Under the pieces are notes generated by a model that worked only from the letters and a program-made list of their open reading frames with translations, was not told the origin of the DNA and ran no database searches. A stretch of 50,858 nucleotides of DNA from Azospirillum endophyticum. Lineage in GTDB: Bacteria > Pseudomonadota > Alphaproteobacteria > Azospirillales > Azospirillaceae. The DNA is taken from assembly GCF_016595245.1 (NCBI RefSeq), contig NZ_JAENHM010000002.1, forward strand, positions 1 through 50,858, read 5' to 3'. The position numbers were made by a program, and so were the translations under genes. Shown here piece after piece: positions 36,345-45,028 of this stretch (position 1 is its first letter; each line of letters starts with the position of its first letter).

Positions 36345-36863
36345 CTGCGTCGCGATCGTCCAGCGCATTGACGGGCAGACGGAATTCCATCGACGGCGGT
36401 CTCGAGCTTTTGACTGTCGTGGACGTTCGCCGCTTAAATGGTCATGGCCAACGGAATGCCGTTGGAGTCGATGACGACATGGCGCTTGGCCTCCGGCGTT
36501 CCCCGGTCCGTCGGGTTCTGGCCATTGTCCGCGCCCCTTTCGCCGGAACGCTGGCGCTGTCCAGCGCCGTCCGGCGCTAGTCGATGGCAGTGGCTACCCC
36601 AAACGCTCCGGCAGGGCCCGATGGATCGTCTGCCACACGACGGCCTTATGCCAATCGCGCAGCCGGCGCCAGTACGTCATGCCCGAGCCGTACCCCATCT
36701 CCAGGGCTGGGGCAGCAACCCCTAAGGAATGCCGCTCTCCAGCACAAAGATGACGCCCGTTAAACCTGTTCAGCCATTGAGCGGCTGACACCTGCTCTTC
36801 CGGCGGGCTAACCGCACAGGCAGCCATCGCCCACAAAGCGTCACTTACAAGAGGTTCCGCCAT
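36345..36863 (-). pseudogene. IS5-family transposase remnant
   Basis: Minus-strand reading starts MAEPLVSDALWA at 36863 and continues with GYGSGMTYWRRLRDWHKAVVWQ, the IS5/IS1031-type N-terminus. Further on, in shifted frames, come GADNGQNPTDRGTPEAKRHVV-IDSNGIPLAM (about 36440-36545) and DGIPSARQCAGRS (to 36345). The catalytic core is broken by frameshifts and deletions and the C-terminal third is gone. Dead element bordering the acetyltransferase gene. Between 36864 and 37031 I see only its likely outer end and no gene. Confidence 0.8.
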
Positions 36864-37031
36864 GCCCGGGCATATAGGCGGGGGCTCCGCTCCTTGCTAG
36901 GTTTTGTTAGGCGCTCTGAATAAACGCAGCTAAACCGCTGTCCAATAGGAACATCCTTGCTCACCGCACACTCCGTATGACGTTTAGAACGGCCTAACGA
37001 AGATATGTGTGGGAAACGCGTGGAGAATAAC

Positions 37032-37061
37032 AAAAAAGCCCGGCAAAAAGCCGAGCTCTTT
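37032..37061 (-). terminator. Intrinsic terminator of tRNA-Ser
   Basis: Read on the minus strand: GCTCGGC-TTTTT-GCCGGGC followed by TTTTTT. The stem has one G-U pair. It lies 27 bp after the tRNA 3' end. Confidence 0.8.
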
Positions 37062-37088
37062 CAACGCCTTGACATATATCATGCATGA

Positions 37089-37181
37089 TGGCGGAGGGGA
37101 TGGGATTCGAACCCACGATAGGGCTTTAAACCCTATGACGGTTTAGCAAACCGTTGCCTTCAGCCACTCGGCCACCCCTCC
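37089..37181 (-). tRNA. tRNA-Ser(GCT)
   Basis: Class II tRNA with long variable arm, 93 nt including encoded CCA. Acceptor GGAGGGG pairs with CCCCTCC, discriminator G. Anticodon loop TTGCTAA within CGGTTTGCTAAACCG gives anticodon GCT (AGC/AGU codons). T-arm GGGTTCGAATCCC. Its 3' end points to the degraded island on the left, the usual geometry for integrase-driven insertion. Confidence 0.97.
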
Positions 37182-37464
37182 AGCCAGTGCGGCTTCCCTT
37201 AGGGCACCGCTGGCGTGGGAGCGGTTCTAACGGCCGGCCGTAGCCTTGTCAACGCTTACGGACACACAAACCCGCTTTTCCCGAAAATTGATGGGGAAGG
37301 ACAAATCTATATAAAATTTTAGTCACTTTTTAACGGAAGGCGCTTATGATGCCACCATGAGCAATAAAAAGCCCGGGTGACGCACAACTCGGTCGCGCAG
37401 GGTTCGATGCCGAAAGCTCGACCCGCCGGACAGTGACGTCGCCCCCGTCGCCGTGGAGGATGCC

Positions 37465-37701
37465 ATGACCCTGTCACGCCGTTGCGCCGAAACCCTGATC
37501 GATCTCGTCGAAATCAAGCTGAGCTGTCTGGAGATCACCGACCGCGAGGACCAGCGCGAGAAGGAACTGCTGCAGCGCTGCCTGCAGGAACTCAATGCCG
37601 AGCTGCGCGGGGAAAACGGTGCGCTCGCCGACTTCGCCGCCCCCAAGCGCCGCGGCCGCCGGCCCAAGCATCTGCAACTCCACGACCTGCACATCGCCTG
37701 A
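37465..37701 (+). CDS. Small conserved-looking hypothetical protein
   Basis: A 78-residue, highly charged, mostly helical protein (LVEIKLSCLEITDREDQREKELLQ looks coiled-coil). The C-terminal part KRRGRRPKHL is an AT-hook-like RGRRP motif, hinting at DNA binding. ATG 37465 chosen for GGAGGA 4 bases upstream. No family recognised. Converges with the histidine kinase gene. Confidence 0.6.
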   Translation: MTLSRRCAETLIDLVEIKLSCLEITDREDQREKELLQRCLQELNAELRGENGALADFAAPKRRGRRPKHLQLHDLHIA

Positions 37702-37739
37702 CCCGTTGCGCCTGATCCGTCGCTCGACGCGCGACGGTG

Positions 37740-39530
37740 TCAGCCCAAGGCCGGCTCCGCCGCCGCGGCCGGCTGCAGCGCCGGTGCCTCGCGGGGCAGC
37801 AGGAGGGTGAAGCGGGTGCCCTGCCCCGGCCAGGATTGGACGGATACCGTGCCGCCCAGCGGACCGGTGACGGTGTTGAACACGATGTGCAGCCCGAGTC
37901 CGGAGCCGCCCTGCCCGCGCTTGGTGGTGAAGAAGGGGTCGAACACCTTCGACAGATGTTCCGGCGCGATGCCGACACCGTCGTCGATGAAATCGATCCG
38001 GACCCGCTCCGCTCCGTCGGGCTGCGCGGCGATCCTGATCGTGCCGGCCGGCTTCTCGGCCATGCGATCGGACTGGCGGTCGCCGTCGCCATAGGCGTGG
38101 ACGACGGCGTTGATCACCAGATTGGTCAGCACCTGCCCCAGCGCGCCGGGAAAGCTGTCCATCGTCAGCTCGTCATCGCATTCCACCACCACCGTCAAGC
38201 TGGTGCGCTTCAGCCGCGGACGCAGCGAGAACAGCAATTCGCCGATATAGCTTCCCAGCTCGAACACCCGGCGGTCGCCGGAGGACTGGTCGACCGCCAC
38301 CTGCTTGAAGCTCTGCACCAGGGATGCGGCGCGGTCGATGTTGGCCATCAACAGGCGGCTGCTCTCGCTCAAGCCCTCGAGGAACTCCAGGAATTCCGAC
38401 CGCCGCAGCGCGTTTCCGGTGAAGCGGTCGCGCAGGATCTGCGCCTGTTCGCCGATATGGCTGGCGGCCGTCAGGCCGATGCCGATGGGCGTGTTGATCT
38501 CATGCGCCACCCCCGCCACCAGTTGGCCGAGCGAGGCCATGGTCTCGGCCTGGATCAGGCTTTCCTGCGCCTCCCGCAGATCGGCCAAGGCCTGCTCGGC
38601 CTCTTCCCGGGCCTCGATCATCGCCGATTCGGCGGCCTTGCGGTCGGTGATGTCGTAGAGCCAGGTCAACAGCGCCGATTCGCCGTCCAGTTCGATGCTG
38701 TTCCACGAGGACAGGACCCAGACGACGCTGCCGTCGGGCCGGCGGAAGCGGATCTCGGCATTGCGGAACGCCCCTTCATCGTCGAATCGGGCGATCAGCG
38801 CCTCGCGGTCGGCGGAGTCGGCATACAGCTCGCTCACCGGGGTGCGCATCAGCTCTGCCCTGTCGCGGCCCAGCAGCCGCGCGGACTGGGCGTTGCAGAA
38901 CAGCCAGCGGCCGTCGCGGGTGGTGACGTTCACCGCGATGGGCGCCGCCTCCATGATCTTCAGCAGCCGTTCCTCGCTGGCCCGCAGCCGCTCCTCCTGC
39001 CGGCGGGCCTCGGTGATGTCGGTCATGATGCCGGCATAGCGCACGGCACGGCCGGTCTCGTCGCGGATGGCGCGGCCCTTGGCGGCGATCCACACCCAGC
39101 CGCCGCCTTCATGGCGCAGGCGGTAGCTGTAGGCATAGGCGGAGGTCTCCCCCGCCAGATGCGAGGCGATGTGGGCCAGCACCCGGTCGCGGTCGTCGGG
39201 ATGCAGCCGGCATTCCCAGAAATCGGCGGGCATCGCCGGCCGGGTGCGATGGCCAAGCATGCGCGGGAAGGTATCCGACCACCAGCAGGTGCCGGCCAGC
39301 AGATCGGCATCCCACACCGCGGCGCCGGTCGCCTCCAGCGCCATCTCCAGCCTTGCGCCGATCTCCGGCTCGTGCATGGCGTGCGCCGGAGAGGCGATGC
39401 CGGGGTCGGCGAGGGAAAGTGGCGGCGGGCGACGGATCGCCCGGCGCCCGGCATAGCGGCCCAGCAGCACCCCGAGCAGACCGCCGACGGAAACAGCCGC
39501 CAGCGCCACCATCACCGGCTCCGCCGCCAT
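37740..39530 (-). CDS. PAS-domain sensor histidine kinase
   Basis: A 596-residue kinase. A single N-terminal membrane segment (about 6-26) is followed by PAS/PAC 1 (about 60-178, ending MTDITEARRQEERLRASEERL) and PAS/PAC 2 (about 186-300, ending DITDRKAAESAM). Then a coiled linker and HisKA with His343 in LVAGVAHEINTPIG. The HATPase domain has N box LVINAVVHAY, G1 FIDDGVGIA and G2 GSGLGLHIV. ATG 39530 preceded by GGGAGGAACC. No partner response regulator adjacent; the one at 32.6 kb is a possible but unproven partner. Signal unknown. Confidence 0.93.
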   Translation of the reverse strand: MAAEPVMVALAAVSVGGLLGVLLGRYAGRRAIRRPPPLSLADPGIASPAHAMHEPEIGARLEMALEATGAAVWDADLLAGTCWWSDTFPRMLGHRTRPAMPADFWECRLHPDDRDRVLAHIASHLAGETSAYAYSYRLRHEGGGWVWIAAKGRAIRDETGRAVRYAGIMTDITEARRQEERLRASEERLLKIMEAAPIAVNVTTRDGRWLFCNAQSARLLGRDRAELMRTPVSELYADSADREALIARFDDEGAFRNAEIRFRRPDGSVVWVLSSWNSIELDGESALLTWLYDITDRKAAESAMIEAREEAEQALADLREAQESLIQAETMASLGQLVAGVAHEINTPIGIGLTAASHIGEQAQILRDRFTGNALRRSEFLEFLEGLSESSRLLMANIDRAASLVQSFKQVAVDQSSGDRRVFELGSYIGELLFSLRPRLKRTSLTVVVECDDELTMDSFPGALGQVLTNLVINAVVHAYGDGDRQSDRMAEKPAGTIRIAAQPDGAERVRIDFIDDGVGIAPEHLSKVFDPFFTTKRGQGGSGLGLHIVFNTVTGPLGGTVSVQSWPGQGTRFTLLLPREAPALQPAAAAEPALG

Positions 39531-39616
39531 GGTTCCTCCCCCGTTTCCAGCACTGTGACGGTGGAAACCGGGAGAATTCAACTGCGGTCTCACCCTAACG
39601 ACGGGAGGCACCCAAG

Positions 39617-39653
39617 AAAAAAGCCCCTCCACCGGACGGAGAGGCTTTCTTTC
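39617..39653 (-). terminator. Intrinsic terminator of gatB
   Basis: On the minus strand GCCTCTCC-GTCCGGT-GGAGGGGC then TTTTTT. Lies 43 bp past the gatB stop, ahead of the kinase gene on the same strand, so the two are separate units. Confidence 0.85.
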
Positions 39654-39695
39654 GGACAGAGTGGGATTTTCACTCCGCCAACAGGGAAAGGACGC

Positions 39696-41147
39696 TTAGC
39701 CTTTCAGTTTCTTCATCAGGATTTCGTTGACCATGGCCGGGTTGGCCTTGCCCTGGGTCGCCTTCATCACCTGGCCGACGAAGAAGCCGAACAGCTTGTC
39801 CTTGCCGCTGCGGAACTCCGCCACCTTGTCGGGGTTGGCGGCCAGCACGGCGTCGATCGAACCTTCGATGGCGCTGGTGTCGGTGACCTGGCGCAGCCCC
39901 TTCTTCTCGACGATGTCGGCGGCCTTCTCGCCGGTCTCGAACATCGTCTCGAAGACTTCCTTGGCGATGCGGCCGGAAATGGTGTTGTCGGCGATCAGGT
40001 CGATCAGGCCGCCGAGATTTTCGGCCGACACCGGGCTTTCCTCGATCTCCTTGCCGGCCTTGTTCAGATAGCCGAACAGCTCGCCGGTGACCCAGTTGGA
40101 GGCCAGCTTCGGATCGCGGCCCTTGGCCACCGCCTCGAAATAATCGGCCTTCGACTTCTCCGAGACCAGCACGCCGGCGTCATAGACCGACAGCTTGTAA
40201 TCCTCGATGAAGCGGGTCTTCTTGTCGTCCGGCAGTTCGGGCAGCGTCTTCTTGATGTCCTCGACCCAGTCCGGGTCGAGTTCCAGCGGCAGCAGGTCGG
40301 GGTCGGGGAAATAGCGGTAATCGTGCGCCTCTTCCTTCGACCGCATCGAGCGGGTCACGAACTTGGTCGTGTCCCACAGCCGGGTCTCCTGGTCGATCTT
40401 GCCGCCGTCCTCGATGATCTCGATCTGGCGACGCGCCTCGTACTCGATCGCCTGCATGACGAAGCGGATCGAGTTGACGTTCTTGATCTCGCAGCGGGTG
40501 CCGAAGGGATCGCCCGGCTTGCGCACCGACACGTTGACGTCGCAGCGCATGGAGCCTTCCTCCATGTTGCCGTCGCAGGTGCCGAGATAGCGCAGGATGG
40601 AGCGCAGCTTGCGCACATAGGCGCCGGCCTCTTCCGAGGTCCGCATGTCCGGCTCCGACACGATCTCCATCAGCGCCACGCCCGACCGGTTCAGGTCGAT
40701 ATAGGTCTTGGACGGATGCTGGTCGTGCAGCGACTTGCCGGCGTCCTGCTCCAGGTGCAGGCGCGTCACGCCGACGGTGCGGCTGGTGCCGTCCGGCAGG
40801 TCCAGCACGATCTCGCCCTTGCCGACGATCGGCTGCAGGAACTGGCTGATCTGGTAGCCCTGCGGCAGGTCGGCGTAGAAGTAGTTCTTGCGGTCGAACA
40901 CCGAGTGCAGGTTGATCTGCGCCTTCAGCCCCAGACCGGTGCGCACCGCCTGTTCCACGCAATATGCATTGATGACGGGCAGCACGCCGGGGAACGCGGC
41001 GTCGACGAAGCTGACCTGGCTGTTCGGCGCGGCCCCGAATTCGGTGGCGGAGCCGGAGAACAGCTTCGCGTTCGAAATCACCTGGGCATGGACCTCAAGC
41101 CCGATCACGACTTCCCAATCGCCCGTTTCACCCTGGATGTACGACAT
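39696..41147 (-). CDS. gatB: Asp/Glu-tRNA(Asn/Gln) amidotransferase subunit B
   Basis: A 483-residue Gat[26 protein letters not shown] at the N-terminus, [15 protein letters not shown] and [14 protein letters not shown] are diagnostic; the C-terminal YqeY/tail domain ends [18 protein letters not shown]. GatCAB converts mis-acylated Glu-tRNA(Gln) and/or Asp-tRNA(Asn). gatC and gatA are not adjacent in this window. ATG start at 41147. Confidence 0.97.
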   Translation of the reverse strand: MSYIQGETGDWEVVIGLEVHAQVISNAKLFSGSATEFGAAPNSQVSFVDAAFPGVLPVINAYCVEQAVRTGLGLKAQINLHSVFDRKNYFYADLPQGYQISQFLQPIVGKGEIVLDLPDGTSRTVGVTRLHLEQDAGKSLHDQHPSKTYIDLNRSGVALMEIVSEPDMRTSEEAGAYVRKLRSILRYLGTCDGNMEEGSMRCDVNVSVRKPGDPFGTRCEIKNVNSIRFVMQAIEYEARRQIEIIEDGGKIDQETRLWDTTKFVTRSMRSKEEAHDYRYFPDPDLLPLELDPDWVEDIKKTLPELPDDKKTRFIEDYKLSVYDAGVLVSEKSKADYFEAVAKGRDPKLASNWVTGELFGYLNKAGKEIEESPVSAENLGGLIDLIADNTISGRIAKEVFETMFETGEKAADIVEKKGLRQVTDTSAIEGSIDAVLAANPDKVAEFRSGKDKLFGFFVGQVMKATQGKANPAMVNEILMKKLKG

Positions 41148-41399
41148 CGTTCCGCTCTTCGACGTTCACGGCACGGGACCGGACGGGCGCCGCCCTGGAA
41201 AGGGCGCCCCGGCCATACCCTTGGAATCCCGTTTCTTCTAGCGCCCTTTGCGCCCGCGCGCACGCTTAATCGCGCCGCGGCTTCCCCTCCCCCATCATCC
41301 CCCCTCGTACCCCCATTGTGCGGCCGGCCACAGACACGCCGTTAACCCTCGGGCAAGCTTTGCCCGCCACGCTGGACGAGACGAGCGGTGGAGGTCCTG

Positions 41400-42128
41400 A
41401 TGTCGGTGCGGTCGCTGGTACGGAAGGTCGGGTTCGGGTGCGGTCTGGGCGCGCTGCTGATCGCAGGTGCCGCGTCCGGCCGTGCCGCGACCCAGCCGGA
41501 CGGCCTGTCCCTCAACCCGGTCACCCCGTCTGCCGTCGCCCCCGTCATCGTCAATCCGGCCCCGCCGGCTCCCTCTGCCGCTTCCTCCGCCGAATTTCCC
41601 GATGCCGTGATGTCACGCAACGACCAGGGCGACCTCACCGTTCTGCGCCTGGACGGCATCATCACGCCGGGGGCGGAACGCAGCTTCGTCGACGCCCTGC
41701 ACGCCCTGCCGGCCCGCCGCCCGCTGGTGATCGAGCTGTCCAGCCCCGGCGGCTTCACCGCCGCGGGGTACCGGATGATCGACGCCGTGCTGGCCGAACG
41801 CAAAGACGGCCGGCCGATCGCCACCCGGGTGCGCGACGGCGAATCCTGCGAAAGCATGTGCGTCGGCCTCTATCTGGCCGGATACCCGCGCTATGCCGCC
41901 CCGCGGGCGGAGTTCATGGTGCATGCCCCGCGCATGGCGGAGAACGGCCGGATGACCATGCGCTCGACCCAGATGATGGTGGAGCGCCTGGTGTCGCTCG
42001 GCGCCTCGCCCGCCTGGATCCAGCGGGTGAAGGCGGAAGGCGGCTTCTCCGGCGCCCGCGACTACCGCGAGACCGCGGACCGCCTGAGCGCCGACGGCGC
42101 CAACATCGTCACCGATCTGCTGCGCTGA
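41400..42128 (+). CDS. Secreted ClpP/crotonase-fold protein
   Basis: A 242-residue protein with a signal peptide (about 1-30, ending SGRAA), a Pro/Ala-rich linker and then a ClpP-like domain: LTVLRLDGIITPGAERSF, LVIELSSPGG (oxyanion loop), SCESMCVGLYLAGYPRYAAPRAEFMVHAP. The Ser in ESMCVGLYL sits where ClpP-type enzymes have the nucleophile and His in VHAP follows. Function unknown; resembles periplasmic 'ATP-dependent protease ClpP-like' proteins of alphaproteobacteria. GGAGGTCCTG precedes ATG 41400. Its last 20 bp overlap the end of the convergent lyase gene. Confidence 0.8.
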   Translation: MSVRSLVRKVGFGCGLGALLIAGAASGRAATQPDGLSLNPVTPSAVAPVIVNPAPPAPSAASSAEFPDAVMSRNDQGDLTVLRLDGIITPGAERSFVDALHALPARRPLVIELSSPGGFTAAGYRMIDAVLAERKDGRPIATRVRDGESCESMCVGLYLAGYPRYAAPRAEFMVHAPRMAENGRMTMRSTQMMVERLVSLGASPAWIQRVKAEGGFSGARDYRETADRLSADGANIVTDLLR

Positions 42129-43365
42129 GCAGTCCGGCGACCGCATCCGGCGTCCGGCCGACGATCCGCTCATACACCTCCGGGTCAGTCGCCCCTTCGG
42201 TCCCGAACACCAGCACGCGGGCGTCGGGCACGAGGCCCAGCGCCAGCCGGATCTCCTCATGCGCCGCGGCGCAGAGCAGACCAGCCAGCCCGGCGACGCC
42301 GGATTCGCCGGCCACGACCGGGCGGCCTCCCTGCTTGCCGTCCGCCAGCTTGCGCATGGCGATGACCGCCCCCTCGTCGGGGATGGTCAGGAAATCGTCG
42401 GCGCCGCGCTCCAGGATCGCCCAGGCCAGCGGGGAGACCTCGCCGCAGGCGAGCCCGGCCATCACCGTGTCGAGATCGCCGGACGACCGCACCGGCCGGC
42501 CGGCGACGGCGCTCTGGTACAGGCAATCGGCATTGTGCGGCTCCACCACCACGAAGCGCGGGCGCTGGCGTCCCCAGCTTTCCCACAGATGGCCGCAGAC
42601 GGCGGCGGGAAGCCCGCCGACGCCGCCCTGGACGAAGACATGGGTCGGCCGTTCGCTGGCGGGAAGCTGGCGGATCGCCTCCTCCACCATCACGGTATAG
42701 CCCTGCATCACGTCGCGCGGCACGTCCATGTAGCCGGTGTAGGAGGTGTCGGAGACGACGAACCGGCCCTGCTCCGCCGCGTCGGCGGCGGCGCGGCGCA
42801 CCGCGTCGTCGTAGGATCCGTCCACCACGACCACCTGCGCCCCGTACGCCTCGATGGCGGCCCGGCGGCCGGGCGTGCAGGCGGCGGGCACATACACCAC
42901 GCAGCTGCAGCCGAACACCTGCGCGCCCCAGGCGACCGACCGGCCATGGTTGCCGTCGGTGGCGGTGGTGACGGTCAGCGTCCGGGTCACCTTGGCATAG
43001 CGCCCGACGACGAGGTCCAGCGCCGTCACCGGCACGCCGGGCACCCGCGCCGTCACCTCCCGCGCCAGCAGGCGCAGCACGGCATAGGCCCCGCCGAGCG
43101 CCTTGAAGCTGCCGAGCGCGAAGCGGGTGCTCTCGTCCTTGTACCAGAGGCGGTCGATCCCGGCCTCCTGCGCCAGTCCGGGCAGGGAACGCAGCGGGGT
43201 CGGGGCATAGCCCGGCCAGGCGCCGATTTCCGCCATCGCCTCGGCGAAGGCGGCCCGGCTGAGGATGGCGCGCTCCGATGGGCCGTAGCCCCGCTCGCGG
43301 TCAGCCTGCGGGTTCGAACAGTGGCGCGGCAGGCAGGAGGATGGGGAGACCGCGTGATGGGGCAT
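42109..43365 (-). CDS. Diaminopropionate ammonia-lyase
   Basis: A 418-residue PLP fold type II enzyme converting 2,3-diaminopropionate to pyruvate and ammonia; E. coli YgeX accepts both L- and D-forms. PLP Lys88 in FALGSFKALGG, phosphate-binding GGVGGLP, and TATDGNHGRSVAWGA are family marks. Residues 1-25 form a non-conserved tail. ATG 43365 is preferred over the longer frame because GGAGAG lies upstream. Stands alone; 3' end overlaps the convergent ClpP-like gene by 20 bp. Threonine dehydratase-like alternatives are less likely. Confidence 0.88.
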   Translation of the reverse strand: MPHHAVSPSSCLPRHCSNPQADRERGYGPSERAILSRAAFAEAMAEIGAWPGYAPTPLRSLPGLAQEAGIDRLWYKDESTRFALGSFKALGGAYAVLRLLAREVTARVPGVPVTALDLVVGRYAKVTRTLTVTTATDGNHGRSVAWGAQVFGCSCVVYVPAACTPGRRAAIEAYGAQVVVVDGSYDDAVRRAAADAAEQGRFVVSDTSYTGYMDVPRDVMQGYTVMVEEAIRQLPASERPTHVFVQGGVGGLPAAVCGHLWESWGRQRPRFVVVEPHNADCLYQSAVAGRPVRSSGDLDTVMAGLACGEVSPLAWAILERGADDFLTIPDEGAVIAMRKLADGKQGGRPVVAGESGVAGLAGLLCAAAHEEIRLALGLVPDARVLVFGTEGATDPEVYERIVGRTPDAVAGLLSAADR

Positions 43366-43540
43366 GGCATCGCTCTCCGGGCCGGCCGGTGGGTGATGCC
43401 GTCGGCGACGGCACATCCCACGATTGCCCTCAACGAGACCAGATGCCACCGCCCGCCGTCAAGGCGCCGGCGCGAACGGGGCTGCTACCGAATGAAGCAT
43501 CGGAAAGGGAACAAGGCGGGGCGCGGCGACGATGGAGCGG

Positions 43541-43843
43541 TCAGCGCTTCCATTCGCGGCTGGACTTGATGAAGTCGGTCAGGGTGACGCCGATCTTGTC
43601 GTCGATGATCGCGACCTCGCCGCGGGCGACCAGCACGCCCTCGACATAGACGTCGGTCGGGTCCTTCAGGTGGCGATCGAGTTCCACCACGGCACCGCGG
43701 CCCAGCTTCAGCAGATCGCGGACACGCAGCATGGCGGTGCCGATGACGACCTTGATCTCCACCGGCGCGTCGCCGATGGCGAAGGACGAGGCGTCGCCGT
43801 CATTGGGATCGGCGGCGCCGAGCAGGTCGTCGATGTTGGCCAT
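43541..43843 (-). CDS. fliN: Flagellar motor switch protein FliN
   Basis: A 100-residue SpoA-domain protein: PVEIKVVIGTAMLRVRDLLKLGRGAVVELD and VLVARGEVAIIDDKIGVTLTDFI are diagnostic of FliN, the lowest layer of the C-ring that binds CheY-P and FliM. ATG 43843. No other flagellar genes adjoin; compare the solitary fliG at 17.7 kb. Confidence 0.93.
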   Translation of the reverse strand: MANIDDLLGAADPNDGDASSFAIGDAPVEIKVVIGTAMLRVRDLLKLGRGAVVELDRHLKDPTDVYVEGVLVARGEVAIIDDKIGVTLTDFIKSSREWKR

Positions 43844-44103
43844 GGCTGTCCAAGCTCCCGCGCCGGTGAAGGGCGCCTTACCTATACGAACGGGACATCC
43901 TACACCCCGGGCGGGTAGGCGGGCAACGCCACCGGCAGGCGGGCATTGCGACAAGATTGGGCTTTTCCCGCACCGGCACTTCGCCCACACTGTCCGCCCA
44001 CCCGCCACGGCGGGCAGCCGCCGGCCCGCCGGAGGAGTCGTTGTCATCATGCAACGACCATGGCAGGTCCTGGCACCGACCAACCGGAACCGGGTTCACT
44101 CTG

Positions 44104-44946
44104 ATGACCGACACCAGCATTTCCCCGCTCGTCGACGCTTCCTGGCTGAAGAGCCGGCTCGACAGCCCCGGCCTCGTCGTCCTGGATGTGCGGACCCCGC
44201 CCGCCGGCGGCTTCGTTCCGGGAGCGGTTCATTCCGATTACGCAACGGCCGGCTGGCGGACGGTGGTCGGCGGCGGCGCCGGAATGCTGCCGGAGCCTGG
44301 GGTGCTGGCCGGGCTGATCGGCGGTCTCGGCATCGGCGACGGCGACCACGTCGTTCTGGTGGCGGCCGGTGCCAACGCGTCGGACATGGGCAACGCCACC
44401 CGCGTCCATTGGACCTTCAAGATGCTGGGGCACGATGCGGTGTCGGTGCTGAACGGTGGCTTCGCCGCCTGGGTCGCTGCCGGCGGACCGGTGGCGCCGC
44501 AGCCGGCGGACCGCAAACCGGCCGGCTTCACCGCCCGCCCCCGCACCGACCTGCGCGCCACCCTGGAGCAGGTCGAGACGGCGGTGCAGGCCGGGGCGGT
44601 GCCCCTGCACGACGCCCGGTCCGCCGAGCAGTTCGCCGGCAAGGCCAAGAGCCCGCAGGCCCGCGCGCCCGGCACCATCCCGGGTGCGGTGAACCTGGAC
44701 ATCGCCGCCCTCTATTCTCCGACGGAGCATCGCTTCGCCACGCCCGATGCGGTGAAGGCGCTGGCCGATCAGGCCGGCCTGCCGCTGCGCGACCAGCCCA
44801 TCACCTTCTGCAACACCGGCCACCTCGCCTCGGTGTCCTGGTTCGCGTTGAGCGAGATCGCGGGGGTGCCGGGCGTGCGGCTCTATGACGGCTCCATGTC
44901 GGAATGGAGCGCCGATCCGGAGCGGCCTTTGCAGACAGAGGAGTGA
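44104..44946 (+). CDS. sseA: Two-domain sulfurtransferase (3-mercaptopyruvate/thiosulfate type)
   Basis: A 280-residue protein of two rhodanese domains. The inactive N-terminal domain starts VVLDVRTPP and has NATRVHWTFKMLGHDAVSVLNGGFAAW; the C-terminal domain has HDARSAEQFAGK and PITFCNTGHLASV, with the catalytic Cys. The active-site loop CNTGHLAS is unlike CGSGVT of SseA or CRKGVT of rhodanese, so substrate choice between 3-mercaptopyruvate and thiosulfate is uncertain. ATG 44104 chosen; longer frame upstream lacks family character. Confidence 0.85.
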   Translation: MTDTSISPLVDASWLKSRLDSPGLVVLDVRTPPAGGFVPGAVHSDYATAGWRTVVGGGAGMLPEPGVLAGLIGGLGIGDGDHVVLVAAGANASDMGNATRVHWTFKMLGHDAVSVLNGGFAAWVAAGGPVAPQPADRKPAGFTARPRTDLRATLEQVETAVQAGAVPLHDARSAEQFAGKAKSPQARAPGTIPGAVNLDIAALYSPTEHRFATPDAVKALADQAGLPLRDQPITFCNTGHLASVSWFALSEIAGVPGVRLYDGSMSEWSADPERPLQTEE

Positions 44947-45028
44947 GGTCGGAGGATTTTTGGATAGGGGCCGCAGTGTTCAACAAGATCGACAAAGCAG
45001 CGCGGAGACAAGACTCCCGCCCTTCAAT

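Noticed and set aside
36329..36580. Plus-strand frame after the acetyltransferase
   Set aside because: Antisense of the IS5 transposase remnant; no independent support.
37089..37181. Integrase or duplicated tRNA end marking island borders
   Set aside because: I scanned the left side by eye for a copy of the tRNA 3' end and for a tyrosine-recombinase gene and saw neither, so no att site is annotated.
37737..41345. Plus-strand open frame of about 1,200 codons across the kinase and gatB
   Set aside because: It is the antisense of two well-supported minus-strand genes; no recognisable protein motifs.
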